Below the pieces are notes generated by a model, which saw only the letters and a list, made by a program, of their open reading frames with translations, was not told where the DNA came from and ran no database searches. DNA of 64,000 nt from Physcomitrium patens (Eukaryota > Streptophyta > Bryopsida > Funariales > Funariaceae). The stretch covers positions 14,109,309-14,173,308 of the forward strand of contig NC_037269.1 in assembly GCF_000002425.4 (NCBI RefSeq), in the 5' to 3' direction. A program made the position numbers and the translations under genes. Of the stretch, positions 46,531 to 58,530 are shown one piece after another (the first letter of the stretch is position 1; each line of letters starts with the position of its first letter).

Positions 46531-49387
46531 ATGAGATCTGGCAGTCAGTGGAAGCATTTGGGCCAGCTTGGCCGGGCTTTCACGGTCAACCACTTTCATC
46601 CTGTAAGATACAAAGAGAACCTGATTAAATCGACTTTTTTTTCATGGAGCAAGACCGTGGAACAATTATGGAAATCGAACACAATACTCCTGTCGGGGTT
46701 AGACCTAGGAAACAGACACATTGCTGAAGACGCACATCTGAGCTCCCGAGGAGGCCATGGTAGGCGCTTCCGCTGTACATCCTGTCATGAGTTTGTGGGT
46801 CAATCACCTGTTCCCACTTCAAAATCCGGTTACACTGGTCCCATTTCCAGAAAGTATTGCCCTCTCAACCTTAGCCAGTACGGAAGGCTAGGGTTTAAGC
46901 TCACGCCGGCTCGGACGCAAGTTTCAAGTGCAGCCAGCAGCGAACCTGATTATTGGGATACGTCTGATTCAACGATCGCTTCTGAGCTAAGTCACGAAAG
47001 TTCGTTGGTAGATCAAAACAGGGTACTGCGAGAAAGAGAATGGGACCATGATGATGACGAAGGACAGAAAGTTCGAAAAGACTTCGATGGTATGAAGATG
47101 TCGAGTGATGTCGACGGCGACGAGTGGGGGCAAGAGCATTTGGGCGTACACGAGGATGAGACGCGTCAGCGGGCAAGCCATTCTACCAATTCACCTCCTA
47201 AATTTCACCACGACGATGTCTACATACCTGTGAAAGCTTGCTACATTTCGCGAAGGTGGGTTCCTTTATTTGAATCACTCGATATCTTAGTTCGCAGTAT
47301 TTTATATCAGTTTTCGCTAACCCTCTGCATTCAAGAGTGTTCCGTGGTATTTGTTGTTGTTGTTGTTTGCTCTATTACTTAAGCATTTGTGAATCTGAAT
47401 GACAACTAACTTTTCTGTAACCTTGTTCTGAACGCCTGCACAGCTATGTAGTGTGTTGTGAACTGGTGAGTGCGCCTTTGTTGATGAAGTGTGAATGTTG
47501 GAGTGGGAATGCAGCATGGATCTGAAGCGGCTGTCGGAGGAGCCCTTCTTGGAGATCACCCCTTCGCGCAACAATATCATCATTCGATTTACCAACCGGC
47601 CTGCTGATGCTAAGCCTACCTCAAACAGACCTGTACAGTTCTCTATCTTGTATCTCCTTACATCCCTCACTTTGTTTTTCATAGCGCATCCTGGAGTGAA
47701 TATTGTATTTTATGCTGAGGAGATACAGCGGGTCGCGCTCATTACCTCAACCCAATGATTGAATAGAGTGGTTAAATATTTGTAGTATTTAATGACAGGG
47801 ATTTGCAGAAATAAGCCGCTCTCAGGAAAGATATATGGTCGCATTTCAATATGGATCTATTGTATTCTTCAACTTCGGTGATGACGAAGAAGAGGAAGCC
47901 TTGGCTGCCGTGCGCAAGTTTTGCACAGATGAATTCCGGGAGACAAGGAAAGATGGTACATGCCATGCCCTTTATTTCTTTCATATTATCTCTTGTGATT
48001 CATTTGGTTACTACGAGTTAACCACTTGTAGCCAGTTATGTTTGGATGGTTGAAAATCACATTGCTTCTAAGGCAAGGATATTTAATCATGAAAAAAAAA
48101 TCAACCCGCTACTCTGTTGGTAATAATATGATTTCATTTATTCTGTCTAAGGTAGCACTTGTCTTAATACGGACGATGATAATGTTAACTGGTGAAACAC
48201 GGGTTCGTCTCCTTCGCAGATTACGGGGTGCTGGTGCGGCCAACCCTACGTCAGTGGAGCGAGGGAGGACAGGATCGAATAATGTTGCGAATGCTTGACA
48301 CAGACAACATCCGAGTTATTTCCAGCATCCTTGGTCAAAGTATTGCCCTTGACCACTACGCCAAGAAGGTTCTTGTGCCACCCGTGGCTCCTGTTCTCTT
48401 GTTTTTTCTTGTTTGTTTTTGTTTTTTTGGTATTAGCTGTTAATCTTTTTATTCAGTAGTTGACACTTTTATAACATGGTTGTGGTTGCACACAAGCAAG
48501 TACCGTTACCAGGTTAAACCTGCTCAGAGAATCACATTGTGGGATTACTTGTTGAATAATAGAATGATATACATAAATGATGCAGGTGGATGAGATGGTG
48601 AATACTTTTAGCGAGTTAAATCGAGGAATGGAGAAGACCGGTACTTTCACGATGACTAGGAAAAGCCTCTTTCAGCTAGTGGCGGCCGCCAACACCACCC
48701 TTGCCGACGTTATTCTCCGCCTTGGCCTTCTAGAGAGGTCTGTGTTCTCTGCTTACGTTCTTCTCTACCAGTTCTCCCAGTGTCTTTCTATGATGTAGCA
48801 CTATGAAGCAATGTCTTTCTCCCTTGGCTTTACACTTGATGATTATTTTCAGGCAGATTGAGATTGTTGCTAGGTTGATTGGTGGTTTAGGCTGTTCCGG
48901 TGGTTGCTGATCGTAGTTTGGTTTGCAATTTGTTACGACAGGTCAGATGCTGCATGGAAGGATGCAAATTATGCTCAGATTTGGGAGTACTTGCGAGACG
49001 ATTTTGAGCTTGATGAGCGGTTCGAGAGTTTAGACTTTAAGCTTAATATTATACAGGTGCTTTATTGATAGGGCTCTTAATAAGAGCTTCTCTATGCTTA
49101 TGTGTGTTGCATCAATACTTCCTGAGGTGATGGTGGTTTCTTTGGTGGCATTGGGGTCCGTTATCTCTATTCTAGAAGTGAGTTGAGTAATGTTACAGCG
49201 TATTATACTCCTGAATTGTTAATTGATGATTACGTTTGCTTGTTTTGTGCAGCACAACGTGCGATTCTTTTTGGAGATTCTACAGAATAGGAAGTCAGAT
49301 ACGCTGGAGTGGATCATTATCCTTCTTATTACAGGAGAGATATGTGTTGGTGTATACCAGATTCTTTTGGAGACCAACGTCATCTAG
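46531..49387 (+). CDS. DUF155 / RMD1-YagE family protein (RETARDED ROOT GROWTH-like), 516 aa
   Basis: Membrane protein of the DUF155 family; plant members are mitochondrial or chloroplast and yeast relatives are RMD1/RMD8. Seven coding exons: 46531-47255, 47515-47632, 47799-47955, 48220-48368, 48586-48737, 48942-49056 and 49253-49387, all in phase. In-frame stop TAA at 46522 fixes the ATG at 46531. Residues 1-35 are basic and poor in acidic residues (MRSGSQWKHLGQLGRAF), as in an organelle targeting peptide. A linker to about 230 is acidic. The DUF155 domain runs from about 285 to 490: MVAFQYGSIVFFNF, ALAAVRKFC, DYGVLVRPTL, RVISSILGQSIALDHYAKKV, VDEMVNTFSELNRGMEKTG, ANTTLADVILRLGLLERSDA and NIIQHNVRFFLEILQNRKSD. 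A transmembrane helix (WIIILLITGEICVGVYQIL) closes the protein. It is longer than Arabidopsis RRG (about 370) because of the N-terminal region. Exon 2's donor (GTACAG) is the least certain junction. Confidence 0.93.
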
Positions 49388-52300
49388 AGCCCATACATGA
49401 AGCTTTGCCCGAGGATAGTTCGTCATACATGGGCAAGAATTCAAATTTCATAGCTTTTTAAAATCTGCAGGTAGCTCGCTGATAGTCTACTTTGGAGCGA
49501 TCAATTTTGTAAATGTATACTATCATTATTTGCAAGGTTTTTTCATTTAAATAATTTAGAAGCTCCTCAACAGTATTTTTGCACTCTATTTTAGCATGTG
49601 GTTACGTTTCCATTGCTCAGATCAACTGCTCTTTTAAGATTTCGTATCGTAGTTCACGTTTCATATACTAAGTGGCTTTACTGTGAATTTGGTAGTGGTC
49701 TTCCTCACGTTTTAGTTTTCGAATTTCCTGGTCTTTAAGCATTAATTTTCATATTGTCGCCAACTGAGGATCGATTTGAAGATGCTGCATGGCGATTTGG
49801 ACCTCACTGGAATCGATACTATTGCAACTGTGGAATTTAACAGCAAGACCACAAATACACGAAGGAATCGACTTGTTCCGGAGTTGCAGTGGTGGAGCCC
49901 TAACAGGGGGGGGATATCATTGTTTCCATAGCCCTTTTACTTCAACTCCGCTGTGAACTCTGGTTTCCGCGTCCATCTTCACAGAATTAGCTGCCTTAAC
50001 ACTTCAATGATACCCAGGACTGCGAGCGACCGATCATGGCAACCTACACCAGTGCGCAAGTTGATGTGATTGCGGAGGTCGTAGCTGGCGCAGAGGCCTC
50101 ATGGCTAATTTCAATGCTCTGTTGCACGAGATCTACATCCTGTGAATACATTGTAGGAAGAGGGTAGTTAACAAGCTCTCCGGATTCTTCTGAAACTGTC
50201 TGTCTGTCGGTCTTATCGACATGTTATGACAGAGGGGGAATATATGACGTTGCATGTGTTTGATGTGTAGAATCCCTGGCTTATATCTATCAAGAATTAG
50301 GGTGGCAAGTTGGAGAAACGTTTGAGGGATCCTTGTCTATATCCGGATTGTTACCGTAAGGATTAAATTTGGGTTTCTGACGAGAGATTGATGTCCTGTG
50401 CACTAAATACGCCAGGAACTTGGAGTTACGCGTCTGCTGGAAATTTGATTCGTGCATATGCTGAAAAGAATGCTTTGAGCCTTGATCTAGGCGACGTAAA
50501 AAAAAACTTCCGTTGGCGCACAATGGGGTGCTTGTGTTACCGGTAGTCACCTATTGTGAAAGCGTAGGTTTAATCAATGCCTCCGGAAGCGTCCAAAAGC
50601 CGAACAATGAAATCCTCTAGGTCTTATTATGATCCGTGTTTTTGAATTTCAAAATGTTTTATTTGCACTGGAAACTTGCAAAAAACCCACCGTCCCAAGT
50701 GCGATGCATAGTTCTTAATGTTTACTGGGTGGTTGGACAAGGTGTTACACCGTTACTCCCGACTCGCATCCCGCGTTTCTGTGAGATGAGTGGCTCAAAT
50801 TCAGCACCCAAATCTAGTTGACTGCATATTTGAAGCGTTGTATAATTATTATTATTGTCATTTGTACGTACAGACGTTTGTGTGACACAATTTGGAGAGA
50901 CAATGATTTACACGCTGAAGCTTTCAAACCTTAGGAAACTTCTCCAAGAGAGAACAGGTTGTTGAATTACTCAATTACGTTGTATATATATGATGATCTC
51001 GAAAGTACAGAAGGCTTCACGTTAGGATGAAACAGTGGCAATCTTCCGATCAACAGTTGGTACGTTGCAAGCCCCTCCTCTCCACGACCAATATCCAAGT
51101 CAGTCGTGCATGATGAATGCACAGGGAGGGGTGTAGATTATCTTTGAACGTCCTCTTCGATTCCCCGTGTCTATCTTCCGTTCTTCAATCATAAACGGAA
51201 TCTTGTTACTAGCCAAGGAGGGGTAGAATTGCGCACACAGTTGTCACTGGACATAGCAATTAGGCTTTATTTTTTCCGGATATACAATCAATGCAGTCAA
51301 ATTTGTTGGTCAAGTAAATCCCCGAGGGTGCGTCTTTGCTCTGAAGGTTCTAGTAGGTGAACCACAGGTGAACATATTTCTTTGATACAAGGATTGTTCA
51401 CAAAATAATGCTCCATCTCACGGCTTTTCGAGTTTGGGTGATGCATTTAATCTCAGCAACAAGTATATGAGCCATACACAGGTGAAGTTTGATTTACAAT
51501 GACATGTTCTGCGCAGGTTTTTCGTTCATTTGCAGGACCTGAGCAAGCAAGTTCTGGAGTAAGATGCTGCAACAACCAAGGTGCCCTTCTTGCTGCTTTG
51601 AAAAACTAGTTTTGGCATGTGGTTCCAGGTTTGTACATGTCACCTACTGATGTGATTATTGGTTTCTGGAATGACCAATCGACCCCCACTTTAATTCAAA
51701 CAAAAGGATGACGTGAAAATGTGCATCGAGCTTTTCACGACTCAGAATCTAATCTACTCATTCTTTTCGATTTCATTCGCAGTGGCAATGAACGGTCGAC
51801 TGAAGTCCAATTTTGAAAGGAATGCGTTGTTTCTCATTCATGCTGGTGCCAGACTTGAGTCTTTGGAGCCTTGATCTAAACATGGGACACTCTCTACGGT
51901 TAGTCTTTTTCTACCAAAGTCACACCTATATCAGTCATGTAATTTTTGGTAGTTTTTCTGTCGATTGTCATTCTTTGGCTTGGAATCCAGACTCTGGAAA
52001 AATGAACGTTAATAAAGCCTGAGGATTCCTCGCATGTAATCTGGGAAGTCTGACAGTTATTCGTCAGACAGGTTTATTTCTGCTATGGTGTACAGTATAT
52101 CTTATCGAGTTTGTAGAGAATATCGTTCAAGTTTGTTGTCTGCCACTTTTCTTTTCTTTTTCCAGGATAAATATTATTCGAAATTTCAAGTGACTTTTAC
52201 TTCTGTTGTAGCTTTTGTCTCTGCATGTACAGTGAACAGGCTCTCTGCATGTAGGACTTACACAGCAGGTATTCTACTCTTCAAATTGAGCTATGACAGG

Positions 52301-53500
52301 TTAAAGGGATATCAGCGAGGGCAGCAGCATATCTGTACGCTTTACAAAAAGAGCGCAGAGTTAAGTAATTAGTTTCTAGATTTTGTGCAACATATGGATA
52401 ATAAGTTAGATCTATGTGCATCTATCCAGATATCCTAGAATAGAGTCCGACTTCGGAAAGCCGCTTACGTATACTCAGTGTTACACCATTGCGTTAATGT
52501 GCAGAAAGTGCATACTCAAATGGTTTTTTTCCTTTTCCTCCGAAGCTGAATGCATGTGGCGACAGAGGGCAAGCCTTCACGTTTGTGGTAGACGATCCTT
52601 GAAGGCAACAGGTACATTGACAACCCGTATTTACACATTCCCCAATCTTTTCACACACCGACTAGTTCGTTTTCATTGCTGACTCACGATCTACATATCG
52701 GGTATAGATCTTATGGGAATGCTGATGTGATTCTTTTTTATTTTATGGGGAACACTTTCTTACGCTTGTTTGTGTGGGCCTCGTAAGGTCAAGCTGAGTG
52801 AGAATCACAACTATATCTCCTTGACTTGGATTAGCAACCATCAATGACCTAATTAGGGTTTTCAACCTTACATGCAAAAATGTACTGGGTTCGGACCCCC
52901 TTGACGTCAACTTCGTCCTGTGATCGCACTCCAGAACGGCAACCATAATTGGGTTTTCTTGGTCGGGCAGTGCATCCGACCGAGAACCATGAATCGTATA
53001 CTTTTTGCTGCAGGCTAAGGCTGTAGGGACCAATGCAGCACCTTGTCCAGTAGCACATGTGAAGTATACTTCGGCAGGCTCAACAAGGATTCACCTAAAA
53101 TGGCTTGATGGGTCATTCAAGATTTCACCACCCAATTGCTCATAGGAATTTTTACAGCGAAAAAAGATGGCAGCTGCAACATTCAACCACTCGGCACCTG
53201 AGGACGTTAGTGTTGATACTCTTATATCTTCTGTTGTTTCTCTCAACTCTGCATGTAATTCCCCCATTGCAAGCTTCGAAGCTCTGTAATTTACATTCCT
53301 GGGGAGATTGTCTTATCCACGCAATTTTTTAGCACTCTAGCAAAGCTTTTTGTTCGCTTCTCGCACGCCATTTCCATCATCTTGTGGCATTCTAGGGTTG
53401 GGGCGGAGATTCTGATGCTCGATTGGGGCTTTTTTTTGTCTGCTCTGTATCTTAATTTGGAACTTAGCAGTGAACCTCATTGATCATTCATGGTGTGAAC
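49388..53500. other. 3'UTR of DUF155 gene and unannotated moderate-GC region
   Basis: GC is around 43-45%, higher than the AT-rich spacers, yet no frame exceeds 96 codons and none shows a known domain. The first few hundred bases should be 3'UTR. Frames examined at 50290-50550, 51813-52022, 52085-52372, 52416-52682 and 52743-53058 look random. An unspliced non-coding transcript or decayed gene is possible but unsupported. Confidence 0.4.
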
Positions 53501-53949
53501 TACAGCCTTTTCGAAGGCAATGATAAATTTCTTTGTGTATTTGGTTGATTTTTTTAATTTTAAAATTCGCTTTTTGGGTTCTTTGTGTGACTATTGAATC
53601 CTTTTTTATCTTTTTTTCTTAAGTTTTTGAAATCTTCAATTTTCTTTATCTTCTGCTTATATTATTTACTTTATTCTTTTACGGTTATTGTCGAAGCAAC
53701 TACTTGTGATGCACGTGTGCATCCACATTTTGAGCAAACACATATTTTAAAACTAACATTTGGAATATTACAATCAAATTGTATATATTAAATGTGACTT
53801 TAATTACATTAAGCCATCAAAGTAATTGTAAAAAAATATACAATATACATGAGATAAGCTTTTTGACTAAAAAAATTGTACGATTGATAGTTCTCGAATA
53901 AAAAATAAAGTAAAATAATTAGAATACTGTGATTTTAAATTGTAAAGAG

Positions 53950-53951
<2 letters not shown>

Positions 53952-53982
<31 letters not shown>
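53952..53982. repeat. (TA)n microsatellite
   Basis: A pure TA tract of about 31 bases. Confidence 0.9.
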
Positions 53983-53987
<5 letters not shown>

Positions 53988-54900
53988 ATTTTAAAGGCAA
54001 TCTTATTCTGTTTTGAGTAATTATTTCAATATTACTATTAAGAACATAAAATTTATTCAATCTATAAAAATTAAATTTAAACTAGTAGTTAGTAGAATTT
54101 TACAAGGATATTGCATTTTAATGAAAAAATTGATATATGTATATATGTATATAATTATACATACATACACTCATTTATTCATTATTCATTTTGTATCAAT
54201 TTCGTTTTATATAAATATCATAACTTTTTTTTAAAATAAATCATAATTTTAAAAATTGAATACGTGTAAGAAGGACTATTTAAATTTATAAAATGCATAT
54301 CAATAGATTTTTTATTTTCTTTATTAAATAAATAATATATTGGTTTTCAAAGCAATGAGATTATACAGCTATTGTAAATGCGTTTTGTGGGTGATTTTAG
54401 CATGTCTTTTGACCCCTAAAATGTTACTGCTTGCATTAAAAAAAAAATGGGAAGTATTTGATAAGAGATATTTTTGGTGACTGAAAAATACAATCTTTCT
54501 GTGCGTATTTCTCAAACAAGCTGAGAACTATTACGTGAAAGCATAAATTTTTTATTGACAGTAAATTGTAGAAGAATAATTATACGAAATACAATTATCT
54601 TACATAATGTAATAGACCTATTCCAAGATCTTGGACTTTGAAGTTGGAAATTGTACTCAAAGTAAAATAAAATGTTCATGAATACTAAATATTAGAAATG
54701 TTTTATGCAATTGACAATGATTGGTAAAATTGGGATTTAAATTCAAAACTAGAATTCTAATTTCATTCTATGTTTGCAGTTGATGGTCAAATAAAATTAG
54801 TTAATAACCATAGAAAATGTCAAAAAATAACAACTTAAGATTCTCACTTTTAAGTATATTTTTATTTTAGTTTGTATATGTAACTATGAATAACATTTCT

Positions 54901-54913
54901 ATACACACACACC

Positions 54914-54954
<41 letters not shown>
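54901..54954. repeat. (CA)n-(TA)n compound microsatellite
   Basis: CA repeats with two CCA interruptions run into a TA tract. Confidence 0.9.
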
Positions 54955-54961
<7 letters not shown>

Positions 54962-55230
54962 CAACCATAGCTGAAGTAAAAAAGTGATTTCATAACTCAG
55001 GCAATTGTTGTTATTAAAATATATTATCTTTGCAATAAAAGCTGAGAAATTTCATTGGAATCTATTGACAACCTATTACAAAATACACATGGGGTATTTA
55101 GATGATAATCACAACAATGAAATAAGTAATTCTAGTTAAAAGAAACAAAGATGTATGTGAACATTACGAATGAAATAAGTAATACATTACGAAAATGTGT
55201 ACGTAGACATTCATTTACTTACTTATTTAA

Positions 55231-56987
55231 TTATTCACGATGCATATCTGCATAAAATTTCACTTGCACAAACCCAATTGGATGAAGTAAATCCCTGATT
55301 TCCTCGTTGCTGGAACCTCTGGCCTTTTCTTGAACAGTGTTGCATATCACAAATTGTACTATCAAAGCCTTTTAATTGATTATGCTTTCTTTCTTCTTCT
55401 TTTTCTTTGTGCCTTATTTTTCCATTGTTGTAGGTGTGTGACCAATGGTCAAACCCATGACAGCTTTCCAACAAGGAATTTGAATAAGAAGAATAAGCAA
55501 AAGAGAATATTATGCTGCGTGGTCTCCGCAGAGAGCAACAATTAGAAGGTGCAGGCCTCTGCTCACAATGCCCACACATGCACATGGAGCCTTGCATTAT
55601 TATTATGAAAGGAAAACATTAAAATTTATAAATAAAAATGAATAAAAATTAAATGGAGGAAGTTTATCAAACTCCCTCACGTACCCAGTAGACAAGGCAG
55701 AGGGAATCATCATCTTCTGCATCCTTACACAACTTTGACCAACATGAACTTCAAAATAAAAAAAAGAAATCTACATGTATATATACATATGTGAATAAAT
55801 AAATAATAACAATAATAATAATAATAAACAAAAATATGTTTGGGCGTTGCAGAAATCACAGAGTCATACTTGAATTATTTCCAGTCAAACAAGAGCTTCA
55901 ATAATCTACATGAAAATTTGAAACCCAAAAGGCTGGTGATCAGGGTACTTGGATTCCTTTTGCCTTTTATTGCATGGGGAAGAGCGTCAAACAACCTCGT
56001 GTATCACCACTGCAGAAGATTTCATTTTAGGCCAGAGAGACACCCCCTCCCTGCTGCTGCACAATAAGGCTTATGAAATATTTAAATAAATAATGTGCTC
56101 AGAGCTTGTTGGCCCTTTTTTGTGCCTCTCTCCCTTTCATTATTCATTTGTGATAAGGTGCAGGACTCTTGGGGTGGAGGGGGGGCTTGATAACATTATG
56201 AAATCATGGAGTCCACATATATATATGCATTATATATATATATATATATACATATATATACATACATATTCTCTGCCACCCAGTTCACTGGTCTTCTGAA
56301 GCCTGACTGACTGTTCTTTCTATTCTCTGCTTTGGAGCTGAATCCTTTCTTCTTCTGTTATATTTTCAAAGACGTCCCTTATTTTGCAGTCAACAAGGAG
56401 CTCAGATGATGGTCAGGTTTGTGGGAGGAGGAGGAGGAGGTCTGACAACAACAACAATAACAAAAATAAATAAATAAATAAATAAATAAAAATACCTGAT
56501 CCGCTAGCTGGTGCTTACACTGCACTTGTTCAATTTGTCATTCTTTCTTGTGTTTGAATTCGTGTTCTGTTTTTTTATGTCATTTAAAAGGGAGTATGTT
56601 AGCACTATATGAATATCCTCTGGTACTTTTTCTCATTTTTGCATTTAATGAAGACTGATCCAAGCAGAGAAAAAACTATACCCTGCAGTTATTGAACACA
56701 CATCACAGAGATTTGACTTTCTTTTAATAGAATAGTATATATGCGTGTGTGTGTGTGAGTGTCTTTGTGTGTATATATATATATATATATATATCTACAC
56801 ACATTCACAGACACACACACATATACCCATACCCTCCTTGTAAGGTCAGAGGAGCATAAGCATTTCTATCTACATTTCAAACTCCCTCTGAATTCAAGTA
56901 AGGTCCCCTGAATTACTACCCAGTTGTCAAAATCAGAATGTTCAACAAATTAATTGTCAACAATCTCTCCTTACAGTATGTGTGTGT

Positions 56988-57027
<40 letters not shown>

Positions 57028-58480
57028 CCACACATACACATAATTGCATGGTTATACATACAGTTTGGAGCATGACAAAAGGGCTTCCATGATCAGGAGA
57101 AAGGAAGATTAAAAATTCTTCTTCTTCCACTGCAGAAATGCTGGCAGAGGGTCTTATTCTGCTGGAATAACAGCCCTTCTAACAGCAGAGAGGTAGGTAG
57201 GTAGGTACCCAGAGAGGAGCATGACACCAACCAATGCTTTAGTGAAGTGAGTACCCTGGAACAAAGAAAGAAATGATGGAAAGCATGAGGTGTGGTGCCC
57301 CATTTAGAAAGTCAACTTCACCACCATAAGTGTATATATATATATATAGCCAACAGGTGTGTGTCTCTGTGTGTGTGCAAATATCAATATTTATTTACAT
57401 ATAAATATATACAAACATCAATCTATCAGCCTTTTTTTATTATAATAGTAGTAGTGATAATACAGAAGGAAAAACTTTGTTGGTTGCATGTGCAAATTGG
57501 ATGGATTTCAGACTGATTGATTTCTCTGTGGAATGGGATTCAGCAATAAGTTTTAGAGAGACTCTGCAGCTGCTTTATTCACTTGTTTTTCTTGTCATAC
57601 TGTCCTTGTTTGATTTTGAAAACCTTTGTGTGAGACTCATCACAGAAATGAAACCTTTCTTTTTCTCTCTCTATGAATTGTTTATTTATTTATCTTCCTC
57701 CATTTTTCGTCCTTTTTTCCTTTTGATGGCAGAGGGGTATTTGTGTGTGTATTTATTCCAGTATGATACCTGGATTGAAAGCTGTCTGTGTATTTGCAGA
57801 ATGTGACACCAGCTTTGTCATACCCAATCTCAATCCATGCATCTTCTCACCTTCCCAAACTTCATACCATCAAATGCTCAGATTTTCTGCACTTTTTATG
57901 CTAGAAACTAATATCAACACTTCTTGATATCAGCTTCAAACAGTTTCAAACTGGTCAGCAATCACACTGAAAAAACACTGCAAAAAAAACACTTGTAGAT
58001 CTCCCAACACACACACACACACACACACAGTCCACATGCATTACCAAAATGGCATCAAGAAGCAAGTCAATTCTGCTCAACCAAAAACTGCCAAACTGCA
58101 CAGAAGAAAGGAATGGGATTCAATCCAAAATTCCTGCTGCCAAGCCAATCAAAGATTTGATGCAGTCAGATTCACTCAATCACAATGATTCATTAATTGG
58201 TTTCTCACCTTCTTTTTTTCTTTTTTCTTTTTTTTACTTTTGCTTCTTTTTTATACTTTGGGGGTGATTAGTTGATTTATTCAACCCAGGGTTTAGTTGA
58301 CTCCATGTCCTTATGGGGTGGTGGTGGTAGTGGTGCCTGCAACCCTCTTAATAGGGAGGTATTTGATAGTGCCCTGGCAGGGATAGAACTGGGGAAGAGG
58401 GCTACATCAACTCCACCAGGGGACTGATCAATAATATATCTTTCACAGATGGGATCGTTGCTGGAAGGGGAGCACATGAG
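55231..58480. other. Unannotated region, GC about 35-40%, many microsatellites
   Basis: No supported gene. (TA)n or (TG/TA)n tracts occur at about 56216-56270, 56741-56794 and 56987-57025, (AAAT)n at 56464-56490, (GTAG)n at 57192-57208 and (AC)n at 58008-58029. A modest hairpin (AGAGGG..TTATTC/GAATAA..CCCTTCT) lies at about 57147-57182. Frames near 57477-57806 look like chance in T-rich DNA. Confidence 0.45.
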
Positions 58481-58482
58481 AG

Positions 58483-58530
58483 CAGCAGGCAGGCAGGCAG
58501 GCAGACAGACAGACAGATAGACAGACAGGG
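58483..58530. repeat. (GCAG)n-(ACAG)n compound tetranucleotide repeat
   Basis: GCAGGCAGGCAGGCAG changes into GACAGACAGACAGATAG and then GACAGACAGG. It is stepwise-mutated simple sequence. Confidence 0.9.

Larger units (their letters stand above)
53501..55230. other. AT-rich spacer
   Basis: No gene. It contains a (TA)n tract at 53952-53982 and a (CA)n-(TA)n compound tract at 54901-54954. Confidence 0.6.

Noticed and set aside
46901-47181. Minus-strand frames opposite the DUF155 exon 1
   Set aside because: They are antisense shadows of a well-supported exon.
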